Position numbers and translations under genes: made by a program. This document shows positions 21,584 to 29,019 of a stretch of 36,428 bases of DNA, in pieces. Under the pieces are notes generated by a model. That model searched no databases. It was not told where the DNA came from and worked only from the letters and a program-made list of their open reading frames with translations. This DNA comes from Myxococcota bacterium (GTDB lineage Bacteria; Myxococcota_A; Bradymonadia; UBA7976; UBA1532). Where the stretch lies: NCBI GenBank assembly GCA_023150895.1, contig JAKLJY010000085.1:1-36428 (forward strand), given 5' to 3'. The stretch's first letter is position 1. Every line of letters begins with the position of its first letter.

Positions 21584-23581
21584 CTACTGCCCGGAGACGA
21601 GGTCCGCGAGGATGCTCATCGCCTCCTTCTGCTGGGGGGTCAGCTCCCCCCGCTTGCGGCGCTTTTCGTCTTCGTCCTCGGGGTCGTCGGGATCGCCCTT
21701 GGGCTTCTCGGCCGTGGCCATGAGGTCGCCGAGCTTGACCGTGCCCTTGGCCTTCTTGGCCTTCTCGATGCGCTTGGCGACCTCGGCGAACTCGGTGCTC
21801 TTGGTGATGCGTTCGGCCGACTTGCGGGCGAGCTGACCGATGAGCTCCGGCGTGACGAGGCGCCACCCGCCGCTCGGCGCGTTGACGGTGCTGCTCAGGA
21901 AGGGCGCCGTCTTCACCGGGGGCAGCGCGTAGGGCATCGAGCTCTCGCCGAAGTCCTCGTGCTGCACGACGCTCGGAATCTGGATGTCCGTCGGGACGCC
22001 GGTGTTCTGCGTGCTCTCGCCGCCGGGCCGGAAGAACATGGCGGTGGTCACCTTGACCGCGCCGTACCCCGGGGGGAGGTCGATGACGTTCTGCACCGTG
22101 CCCTTGCCGAAGGTGCGGTCGTCGCCGACGATCACGGCGCGGCGGTAGTCTTTCAGCGCGCCCGTGACGATCTCGGAGGCGGACGCCGAGAAGCGCGAGG
22201 TCAGGACGACGAGGGGCCCGCTCCACTGCACCTGCGGGTCTTCGTCCTCGAGGGGGTCCGTGTCCCGGCCGCGCGCGCCGACCCCGACGATGGCACCGGT
22301 CCGCAGGAAGTATCCGCCGATCTCGACGGCCGCCTGCAACAGCCCGCCGCCGTTGCGCGAGAGATCCAGCATGACGCCATCGGCGCCCTTCGCCTTCGCT
22401 TCGTCGAGCAACGCGCGGAGGTCGTCCGTGCATTGCCGCGCGCCGCTGTCGCGCCCGCCGTAGAAGGACGGCAGGTCGACGAGCGCGAGCCTGAGCTTCT
22501 TGCCGCCGCCGGCGGGGGCGTCGACCTCGTGCCACGTCAGTTTGGCCGCCTGCTCTTTGAGGTCGACCTTGTCCCGCGTGATGACGATGTTGAGCGTCTC
22601 GGCCTTCTCGGTCTGTCGCAGCACGGTCAGGCGCACCTGCGTGCCCTTCTTGCCGCGGATCTGGCGAACGACGTCGCGAAGGTCCTCGTCGATGACGTTG
22701 ACCGGCTCGCCGTCCGCCCCCTGGGCGACCGCGACGATCTTGTCCTTCGTGCGGAGCTGACCCTGCCGGTCCGCCGCGCCGCCCGGGACGATCTCGTTGA
22801 CGACGGTGTAGCCATCCTGCGAGCGCAGGACCGCGCCGATGCCATCGAGCGAGAGCTTCATGCCGATGCTGAAGTCCTCGAGGGCCGACTGCGAGAAGTA
22901 CTCGGAGTGGGGGTCGAGCGCGCCGGCGAAGGCGTCGAGGAACGCGGAGAACTTGTCCTCGTCGTCCATCTTGGCGAAGCGCCGGTGAATGAGCTCGTAG
23001 CGGTGGACGAGCTTGCTCTGACCTTCTTCCTGCTTGGTGCCGGCCATGACGTAGTTGGCGAGCTGAAAGGTCAACAGCTTGCGGCGCAGGTCGTCGCGCT
23101 CGGCCGTCGTCTTCGGGCGCTCGCGTTTGTCCGGGTCGAGCAGCAGCGAGATGCCCTTGTCGAGCTTGAACTTGGGATCCTGGAGATACGCCTTGGTGAA
23201 CGTCTCGTTCTCGGCGTGCCGGGCGAGCATCTCACGGTGAATCTGCAGGATGCCGTCGCAGCGCCGCACGCGGACCTCGCCGAGCAGGCTGCGTAGGCGG
23301 GGCTTGAGCGCGTCGGCCTCGCTCTGCAGCAAGAGCACGCGCTGGGGATCGAGGCGGTCGAGGTAGAGGTCGACGAAGTGGTCGGCGAGGCGCGCGTCGG
23401 GCGTGCGGAACGCGTAGTGCGCGTCGAGAAAGCGGTCGAGGACCGCCGGGACGAAACCGCAATCGAGGGGATCGTCCGCGGCCGCGGCGGCCCCTCCGGG
23501 CGCGAGGCCGGCCACGAGGCCGACGGCGAGGCCGACGGGGCGAAGGGACGAGAGAGTGCACAACCACGCGGGACGGCGCAT
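21584..23581 (-). CDS. prc: C-terminal processing peptidase (Prc/Tsp family, S41)
   Basis: 665 aa periplasmic protease. The start is the ATG at 23581, with AAAGG close upstream and a signal peptide ending in an Ala run (about residues 1-36). The 21-codon extension upstream would bury the signal. The N-terminal helical domain (about 40-215) is followed by a PDZ domain (about 235-330; SIGMKLSLDGIGAVLRSQDGYT) and then the S41 protease core. The catalytic Ser lies in SASASE and the Lys in FGKGTVQ 20-odd residues later, the Ser/Lys dyad of Tsp. The C-terminal domain, with an acidic and basic tail, matches the DUF3340 region of long Prc proteins. E. coli Prc is about 680 aa. It degrades proteins with nonpolar C-termini and trims envelope proteins and peptidoglycan hydrolases. 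Its own promoter is not evident. The MFS gene lies 99 bases upstream on the same strand. Confidence 0.93.
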   Translation of the reverse strand: MRRPAWLCTLSSLRPVGLAVGLVAGLAPGGAAAAADDPLDCGFVPAVLDRFLDAHYAFRTPDARLADHFVDLYLDRLDPQRVLLLQSEADALKPRLRSLLGEVRVRRCDGILQIHREMLARHAENETFTKAYLQDPKFKLDKGISLLLDPDKRERPKTTAERDDLRRKLLTFQLANYVMAGTKQEEGQSKLVHRYELIHRRFAKMDDEDKFSAFLDAFAGALDPHSEYFSQSALEDFSIGMKLSLDGIGAVLRSQDGYTVVNEIVPGGAADRQGQLRTKDKIVAVAQGADGEPVNVIDEDLRDVVRQIRGKKGTQVRLTVLRQTEKAETLNIVITRDKVDLKEQAAKLTWHEVDAPAGGGKKLRLALVDLPSFYGGRDSGARQCTDDLRALLDEAKAKGADGVMLDLSRNGGGLLQAAVEIGGYFLRTGAIVGVGARGRDTDPLEDEDPQVQWSGPLVVLTSRFSASASEIVTGALKDYRRAVIVGDDRTFGKGTVQNVIDLPPGYGAVKVTTAMFFRPGGESTQNTGVPTDIQIPSVVQHEDFGESSMPYALPPVKTAPFLSSTVNAPSGGWRLVTPELIGQLARKSAERITKSTEFAEVAKRIEKAKKAKGTVKLGDLMATAEKPKGDPDDPEDEDEKRRKRGELTPQQKEAMSILADLVSGQ

Positions 23582-23680
23582 GCAAGACCTTTCGGGACGC
23601 GAATTCACCGGAAAGAGGTCATCCTGCCTCACGGCGGGCCTCACAATCCAGAACCGCTCGCGCCGCAGGAACCTGCCCGA

Positions 23681-25027
23681 TCAGACACCGCTGCCGTTGC
23701 GGCGGTTCCGCCAGACGAGCACGGCGCAGAAGGTCGCCGCCAGCAAAGCGGAGCCGAAGAGCAGCGCGAAGACGCCGGAGAGGTCGCCCCCCTTCGCGTC
23801 GTACATGCGCCCGATGACGAGCTCCTGCACGATGGGGCCGAGGCTGCCGAAGCCCGAGATCATCGCCGCGGTGAAGGTGGCGGCGCGGCGGCTGCCGACG
23901 TCGATGGCACCGGCCCCGGTCATCAACGCGTCCGGCCCGTAGAGCGTGAACCCGACGAGCGCGAGCAGACCGGCGAAGACCCCGACGCCGAGGCCGCCGA
24001 AGAGCATGAGGGCCCCGCACGCGGCCGTCATGCCGAGCATCATGATGAGCGCGACGTCGGCCCGGCGACTCTGGAAGTAGCGGTCGCTCAGCCAGCCGGT
24101 GATCCAGACCCCGGGGATGCCGGCGAGGTCGAAGGCCGTGGCATAGACGTTGGCCTCGGCGCCCGTCACGCCGTAGTTGCGCTCCAGAAAGAACGCGGAC
24201 CAGCTCCAGATGGCGTACCGGACGAGTTTGGCGAAGAAGTAGAAGCCCGCGATGAGCAGCAGGTTCGTCCAGGCGGCGCGGCTCAGCAAGGCCCCGCGCG
24301 GCGGTTCGTCGGCACCGGCCGGGGCGACGGAGGCGCGGGTCTCGGCGTCGGCGGCGAAGCGCTCGGCGGGGGGGAGCCCCAGGTCCTCGGGGCGGTTGCG
24401 CTGGAAGAGAAAGAACACGACCCATACGACCGAAAGCACGGCGGCGCCGGCGATGAGGGTGTCGCGCCAGGGGGCCGGCTCGCCCGCGGCGTGCCGCGAA
24501 AGCACCCAGGACATCACCCAGGCCGAGGTCAGCGCGCCGACGGTGAAGTTCGTCGCCCAGATGCCCATCACCTTGCCGCGCTCGCGCCGGTGAAACCACG
24601 AAGCCATGGTGCCGACGTTGCCCGACCACCCCGTCGCCTGCGCGATGCCGTTGACGGCGACGAGGCCGGCCATCGCCAGGGGCGAGAGCGTGATGCCCAT
24701 GCAGAGCGTCACGATGATGGACAACGCCATGCCCGCCAGCACCGTGCGGCGCGGCCCGAAGCGGGTGCCGAACGCCCCGGCCATGAATTGCCCGATGGCA
24801 TAGGCGATGAGATACGCCGCCCAGATGTTGCCGAGCGTGGTGGCATCGAAGCCGGCTTCGTGCCCGATGGCCGACTTCGCCGCGGAGAACGGCTTGCGAC
24901 AGAAGTAGAAGCCCACATAGGAGAGCCACGTCGCCGCGAAGACGCGGACGCGCCAGTCGCGCAGGAGCGACGGCATCTCGGGGGCGGGCTCGGACGACGG
25001 CGGCGGGACGCTCGTTGCGGTCTGCAT
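23681..25027 (-). CDS. MFS transporter, organophosphate:phosphate antiporter-like
   Basis: 448 aa with about twelve hydrophobic segments in two six-helix halves and a hydrophilic central loop (around residues 210-245). The first helix region, SYVGFYFCRKPFSAAKSAI, and the GWSGNVGTMASWFHRRERGKVMG stretch resemble the GlpT/UhpT/SLC37 branch, which exchanges phosphorylated glycerol or sugars for phosphate across the inner membrane. The conserved Arg-Lys pair in the first helix fits that group. The substrate cannot be assigned. The N-terminus (about 20 residues) is Pro-rich and soluble. It stands between the sigma54 activator gene (97 bases upstream) and prc (99 bases downstream), all leftward, but the gaps argue against a tight operon. 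Confidence 0.85.
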   Translation of the reverse strand: MQTATSVPPPSSEPAPEMPSLLRDWRVRVFAATWLSYVGFYFCRKPFSAAKSAIGHEAGFDATTLGNIWAAYLIAYAIGQFMAGAFGTRFGPRRTVLAGMALSIIVTLCMGITLSPLAMAGLVAVNGIAQATGWSGNVGTMASWFHRRERGKVMGIWATNFTVGALTSAWVMSWVLSRHAAGEPAPWRDTLIAGAAVLSVVWVVFFLFQRNRPEDLGLPPAERFAADAETRASVAPAGADEPPRGALLSRAAWTNLLLIAGFYFFAKLVRYAIWSWSAFFLERNYGVTGAEANVYATAFDLAGIPGVWITGWLSDRYFQSRRADVALIMMLGMTAACGALMLFGGLGVGVFAGLLALVGFTLYGPDALMTGAGAIDVGSRRAATFTAAMISGFGSLGPIVQELVIGRMYDAKGGDLSGVFALLFGSALLAATFCAVLVWRNRRNGSGV

Positions 25028-25124
25028 CCGGCTGTCTTGCCACGTCGACCGGAGCTTGTGAAGCCCGGCCGCCCCGGCGACACGGGAACGTCACGGAGGG
25101 CAGGCCTCGGTCGCCGTCAGTCGC

Positions 25125-26597
25125 TCACGCGCGGAAGTCCGCGGGGTCGAGCCCGTACTTGCGCAGCGCGCGGTAGAGCAACTCCCGGTGGAGGCCCACA
25201 CAGCGAGCGACCAGGGCCACGTTGCCCCGGTGCTCGGTCAGCAGCGCTCGGAGCGTGGCCTCGTCCGGTGGGGCGGCCGTGGGGGGGCGCGCGTCGGGCG
25301 GCCCGGAGCCCGACCGGCTCTCGGCGGGGTTCGCTGCGTTGGCCGGCCCGCCGGGGCCGAAGGTCGGGGGCAGGTGCTCCTGGTCGATGAAGTCGCCGGG
25401 GCCGATCTGCGCGACGGCCTGCGTCAGCACCTGGACGAGCTCGCGGACGTTGCGCGGCCAGGCATAGGTCAGGAGCGCGCGGGTGACCTCGCGCCGCAGC
25501 CGCGCGAGCGGAGCCCCGGGGCCGGCGATGCGGGCGAGAATCGCGGGCAGCAGGAGGCCGAGATCTTCCCGGCGGTCCCGCAAGGGCGGCAAGGTAATCG
25601 TCATGGCCCCGAGCCGCGCCCGGAGGTCGGCGCGGAACGACCCGCGTTCGACGTCGGCGTCGAGATCGCGATGCGTCGCCGAGACCAGCCGGAAGTCGAC
25701 CTTGACGGGACGGTCGGCGCCCACGGGCACGACCTCGCTGGTCTCGAGCGCGCGCAGGAACGTCGCCTGCAACGCCAGCGGGAGTTCACCGATCTCGTCC
25801 AGAAAAAGCGTGCTGCGGTCCGCCGACCGGATCCAGCCCGGACGTTCGGTGCCGGAGCCGGTGAACGCGCCCTTCTTGTGCCCGAAGAGCTCGGCCTCGA
25901 TCAGGCTGGCCGGGATGGCCGCGCAGTTGACGGCCATCATCTCCGGCGTACGGCCGGAGAGCTGGTGCAACGTGCGGGCGACGACCTCCTTGCCGGTGCC
26001 CGTCTCCCCGAGCACGAGCACGGGGACGGTCGATTGCGCCACGCGGACGAGGCGCCGGTACTGGGCGGCCAGGGGGTCGTGAAACGTCGCCCAGGCGTTC
26101 GCCGCGGCCAGCGCCGGGGCGTTCGGCGTGTCGGGAGGCGTCCGCACGTCGACGGGCACCGCGTCGCGGAAGAGGCAGAAGGTCTGCCCGAACTCGAGCA
26201 GGTCGCCGTCCGTGAGCGTTCTGCGGTCGATGCGCTGACCGTTCACCCAGGTGCCGTTCTTGGAGCCGGCGTCCTCGAGGACGAACGGGCCGTCCCGGCC
26301 CTCGCGCGAGAGCACCGCGTGCCGCGTCGACGCCAGCGCGTCGGGGAACGTCAGGCCGAGCGTCCGGAGGCCGTCTTCCACGTGGCGGACGTGCTGCCGG
26401 GCGGCGCCCCGGCCGAAACGCACCCGGGCCGTGCCCGTGAGCAGGTGCCGGCTGGCAGGCAGGGTCGGTGCGTCGCCCTGCAGCAGGACGATGAGCTGCG
26501 GGACCGGAAACGCGTCGACCGCCTCACCGGGGGTCGGCGAGGCGGTCAGCGTGACTTCGACATCGGGCGGGGGGGCGAAAGTCATCGGCGCGAGCAT
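25125..26597 (-). CDS. FHA-domain sigma54-dependent transcriptional activator
   Basis: About 490 aa. The N-terminal FHA domain (about 50-150) has SRHxx, FGRG, STRHAVLSRE and DAGSKNGTWVNGQ motifs, which bind phosphothreonine, so the input is probably a Ser/Thr kinase, as in many myxobacterial activators. The AAA+ domain (about 165-400) has Walker A GETGTGKE, a sigma54-contact loop reading GAFTGS instead of the usual GAFTGA, Walker B STLFLDEIGELP, and the NVREL end. After a Pro/Ala linker, the C-terminus is a Fis-type helix-turn-helix (GNVALVARCVGLHRELLYRALRKYGL). The start is uncertain: TTG at 26621, ATG at 26597 or ATG at 26585, none with a good ribosome site. It follows the TSP3 gene by about 50 bases on the same strand, so it is probably co-transcribed with it and may act on the sigma54 promoter upstream at 28027-28042. 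Confidence 0.92.
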   Translation of the reverse strand: MLAPMTFAPPPDVEVTLTASPTPGEAVDAFPVPQLIVLLQGDAPTLPASRHLLTGTARVRFGRGAARQHVRHVEDGLRTLGLTFPDALASTRHAVLSREGRDGPFVLEDAGSKNGTWVNGQRIDRRTLTDGDLLEFGQTFCLFRDAVPVDVRTPPDTPNAPALAAANAWATFHDPLAAQYRRLVRVAQSTVPVLVLGETGTGKEVVARTLHQLSGRTPEMMAVNCAAIPASLIEAELFGHKKGAFTGSGTERPGWIRSADRSTLFLDEIGELPLALQATFLRALETSEVVPVGADRPVKVDFRLVSATHRDLDADVERGSFRADLRARLGAMTITLPPLRDRREDLGLLLPAILARIAGPGAPLARLRREVTRALLTYAWPRNVRELVQVLTQAVAQIGPGDFIDQEHLPPTFGPGGPANAANPAESRSGSGPPDARPPTAAPPDEATLRALLTEHRGNVALVARCVGLHRELLYRALRKYGLDPADFRA

Positions 26598-26646
26598 CGC
26601 CGGAACCGGCGCCGCCGGCAACCTTGCGCGAGGCCGGCCTCGCCGG

Positions 26647-27963
26647 TCACCGCGTCAGGCGGAGCGTGCCGTTGGCCCGGACGTAGTTGTTGGCCTGATC
26701 CATCTCGTAGCCGTTCACGGGGTCGAGGTCGATGAGGCTGACGCCGGTCACGGTGCTCAGACCCCGGGGCGCATTGAGGCCGCAGGTGACGGGGATGCTG
26801 AAGGACACCGTCTGCTTGCCGCGGGCCGGCAGCACCCCGCTGATGGCCGTCGGGTACCCGGTGATGCCGCAGTTCGCGGGCAGACCCTCGAGGGTCGCGT
26901 TGGCGGTGAACGACTCAGGGTAGTTGCGCAGGTTCTTCACGTCGTACTTCACGTTCACCAGGCCCGTCCCCTGCGCCAGGCTGATGGTCGTCTTGCTGAC
27001 GACGAGGCGCAGGGCGGCGAGGTCGTGGGTCGGCGTGAGGTCGCAGGCGTCGCCCTGACCATCGGCGTCGCCGTCGGCCTGATCCGGATTCGGCCGCGTC
27101 GGGCAGTTGTCGTACGAGTCGACGAGACCGTCGAGATCGGTGTCCTGGCAGGCGTCGCCCATGCCGTCGCCGTTGGTGTCCTTCTGGTCGGGGTCGTAGC
27201 TCTGGGGGCAGACGTCGCAGGCGTCGCCCACGCCGTCCCAGTCCGAGTCGGCCTGGTCGTCGTTGGCCACCGAGGCGCAGTTGTCGACCTCGCAGGACAC
27301 CGCGTCGCCGTCGTTCTCGTCCGCCGCGGAACAGATCACGAGCTGGGCGTCGACACCCCACATGCATTCGAAGGCGTAGGCCCACGACGCCTCGCTCTCC
27401 AGCGAGAGCCCGACCGAGAAGTGCCCGGCCTGGGCGGCCTGCAGCCCGGCGAGGCCGTCGGCGGTCAGGGGCAGGGCGATCTGAGGCTCGCCGTACTGGG
27501 AGAAGGACGCGCTGCCGAACGGGAGGCCGTCGGCGAGGTCGTCGAACAGACCGGGGACGACCTCGCCCCGAATGGCGCCCGCCGGGTCGAGGCTCACCTC
27601 CGAGGCGTGGACGGTGAGGATGCCGTCGGCGTCGCCCCCGTCGGGGCGATACCAGTTCTCGTAGATGCACCCGAGCGGCAGCTTGAGCGTCGCCGAGGCG
27701 GCGTCCGCGGCGACGCCCTCCGGCACGGCGAAGCGCAGGACGCTGCGGCTCTCGGAGTAGCCCGGTTCCACCGAGACGGCGAACTGCCCGGGGGTCGACC
27801 AGTCGGGCGTGACGGTCGCCGTGTCGGGCTGGCCCGCCACGAGCTGCGCGTCGCTCGTGGTGAGCACCGTGGCGGCGTGGGCCGGGCCAGCGGCGAGGGC
27901 GGCGAGGGCGGCGAGCTTCAGGGTGGCGGCGGCGGGGGTCGGGATGCGCTTCGAGGTCTTCAT
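26647..27963 (-). CDS. Exported thrombospondin type 3 repeat protein
   Basis: 438 aa with ATG at 27963 and AGGAG (27975-27971) seven bases upstream. The signal peptide (about 1-31) ends AHA-A. Residues 32-210 form a beta-rich domain without a clear family. Residues about 217-310 hold thrombospondin type 3 calcium-binding repeats: DWDGVGDACDVCP, NGDGMGDACQDTDLDG and DGDADGQGDACD, each with spaced Asp and paired Cys. The C-terminal 125 residues look like one immunoglobulin-like beta domain. No sorting signal is present at the C-terminus. It is probably a secreted or outer-surface calcium-dependent protein. Upstream lie a sigma54 promoter match and a pentamer cluster (see those entries), and the activator gene follows it, so expression is probably induced by a phosphorylation-linked signal. 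Confidence 0.85.
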   Translation of the reverse strand: MKTSKRIPTPAAATLKLAALAALAAGPAHAATVLTTSDAQLVAGQPDTATVTPDWSTPGQFAVSVEPGYSESRSVLRFAVPEGVAADAASATLKLPLGCIYENWYRPDGGDADGILTVHASEVSLDPAGAIRGEVVPGLFDDLADGLPFGSASFSQYGEPQIALPLTADGLAGLQAAQAGHFSVGLSLESEASWAYAFECMWGVDAQLVICSAADENDGDAVSCEVDNCASVANDDQADSDWDGVGDACDVCPQSYDPDQKDTNGDGMGDACQDTDLDGLVDSYDNCPTRPNPDQADGDADGQGDACDLTPTHDLAALRLVVSKTTISLAQGTGLVNVKYDVKNLRNYPESFTANATLEGLPANCGITGYPTAISGVLPARGKQTVSFSIPVTCGLNAPRGLSTVTGVSLIDLDPVNGYEMDQANNYVRANGTLRLTR

Positions 27964-27981
27964 CGTGTTTCTCCTGGGTGA

Positions 27982-28011
27982 GGGCGCCGTTTTTTGGGGC
28001 GCCGTTTTCTG
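27982..28011. repeat. Two tandem 15-base repeats in the TSP3 leader
   Basis: Two adjacent 15-base units, GGGCGCCGTTTTTTG (27982-27996) and GGGCGCCGTTTTCTG (27997-28011), differ at one base. Each contains the palindrome GGCGCC, so in the minus-strand transcript the copies can pair as a 6-bp stem around an A-rich 9-base loop, 7 bases before the AGGAG of the TSP3 gene. They could affect translation or RNA stability. Read on the plus strand, the second copy resembles a stem followed by a short T tract. Confidence 0.7.
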
Positions 28012-28026
28012 GGTGACTCCGGGAAA

Positions 28027-28042
28027 TTCAAGGGGCGTGCCA
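28027..28042 (-). promoter_or_regulatory. Sigma54 (RpoN) promoter of the TSP3 gene
   Basis: On the minus strand TGGCACG (28042-28036), four bases and TTGAA (28031-28027) match the sigma54 consensus TGGCACG-N4-TTGC, except that the -12 GC is GA. The GG to G spacing is correct. The predicted transcription start is near 28016, which gives a leader of about 53 bases to the ATG at 27963. A gene for a sigma54 activator lies in the same transcription unit. Confidence 0.6.
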
Positions 28043-28120
28043 ACGGGTGTTCTCGTTGCAGCGCCTCGTTTTCCGACGATCCGGTCGCCAGTGGGACGTC
28101 GGACCGGGCCCGGAGGCGAG

Positions 28121-28186
28121 TGTCACCGGGTGTCACCGCCAATGGGGGTGACGTCACGTGACGATCCGAAGTGGGTTCCATGTGAC
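28121..28186. promoter_or_regulatory. Cluster of GTCAC/GTGAC pentamers, probable activator-binding sites
   Basis: GTCAC occurs at 28122, 28132 and 28153 and its complement GTGAC at 28148, 28158 and 28182. Within this, TGTCACCG is repeated at exactly 10-base spacing. GTCACC-N9-GGTGAC (28132-28152) is an inverted repeat and GTGACGTCAC (28148-28157) a perfect palindrome. The core lies about 105-145 bases upstream of the predicted sigma54 start, the usual place for enhancer sites. It also lies 85-150 bases upstream of the divergent gene at 28270. The rest of the 306-base gap shows no other clear element. Confidence 0.55.
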
Positions 28187-28269
28187 TCATCGGTCTTTCC
28201 CGACGTGAGCGTGCGTGTTATGGGGGTCGAACACCCGAACTGGATCGCCGGGGAGGCGAGGGAGGACGT

Positions 28270-29019
28270 ATGGGTCGAGGCATTCTCGTGTGCTTGGTGG
28301 CGAGCCTCGCGTTCAGCGCGAGCGCGTTCGGTCAGGGGATTCCGAGGCCCCCGGGCATGACCCCGTCGGCCCCGCGGCCGCCCATCCCCGATGATCCCGC
28401 GCGGCCGAGGCCGCCGGCGAACCCGCCCGCGAATCCGTCGGGCGCCCCGGCTGACGGTGGAGCGCTCGGCGGTGGGGGGGACGATGACTTCGGGCGTGGC
28501 GGGACCGAGGTGCCCCAGGTCTCCACCGGACCGAATGGCCATGGCCTGGTCTTCGATATCTGGACGGATCGGCATACGGATCGAGCGCGCGGCTCGAAAC
28601 TCGTAGGACAGCTCGTCGTCACGGGCGCGACCGCGGCGACGGGCATGCAACCGAACACCGAACACTTCTTCTGGTTCGAACGCGCGGCGGCCTGGAATCG
28701 CGCGGGAGGGCTCTACCTGAAGCTCACGGTTTCGGACGCCCGCGGGGTGACCCGGCCCGCAGGAACCGTGCAGGCGGAGACCTTCAACAATCGCATTCGA
28801 TGCATCATGGGGTCGACGGCCACGCCGGCCGCCGGACAATGGAAAGTGCTCGCCGCCGGGACCAACCCCGCCTCCCTCGTGAAGGGCGCGAGTTCACTCT
28901 TCGGCTACTGGCGGTCCTCTCAGAAGTGCACCGCCATCGCGCCGGGGCCGGACGGGTGGATCGACCTCCTCCCCGTCTCGGAGGCGTTCACTGCGAAGTC
29001 GTGGGGTACGCCTCTCTGA
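28270..29019 (+). CDS. Secreted protein with Pro-rich linker, unknown function
   Basis: 249 aa with ATG at 28270 and a strong GGGAGG ribosome site. The signal peptide (about 1-22) ends SAFG-Q. A Pro/Ala/Gly-rich linker of about 60 residues follows, then a compact domain of about 160 residues with HGLVFDIWTDRHTD, HFFWFERAAAW and GLYLKLTVSD strands and two cysteines. I do not recognise the family. It is divergent from the TSP3 gene and shares its control region. Its last 32 bases overlap the end of the convergent kinase-SUMF1 gene. Confidence 0.75.
   Translation: MGRGILVCLVASLAFSASAFGQGIPRPPGMTPSAPRPPIPDDPARPRPPANPPANPSGAPADGGALGGGGDDDFGRGGTEVPQVSTGPNGHGLVFDIWTDRHTDRARGSKLVGQLVVTGATAATGMQPNTEHFFWFERAAAWNRAGGLYLKLTVSDARGVTRPAGTVQAETFNNRIRCIMGSTATPAAGQWKVLAAGTNPASLVKGASSLFGYWRSSQKCTAIAPGPDGWIDLLPVSEAFTAKSWGTPL

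Noticed and set aside
23378-25390. Plus-strand open frame of 670 codons over the MFS gene
   Set aside because: It is a shadow of the transporter and of the ends of prc and the activator; low-complexity Arg/Gly/Glu sequence without a fold.
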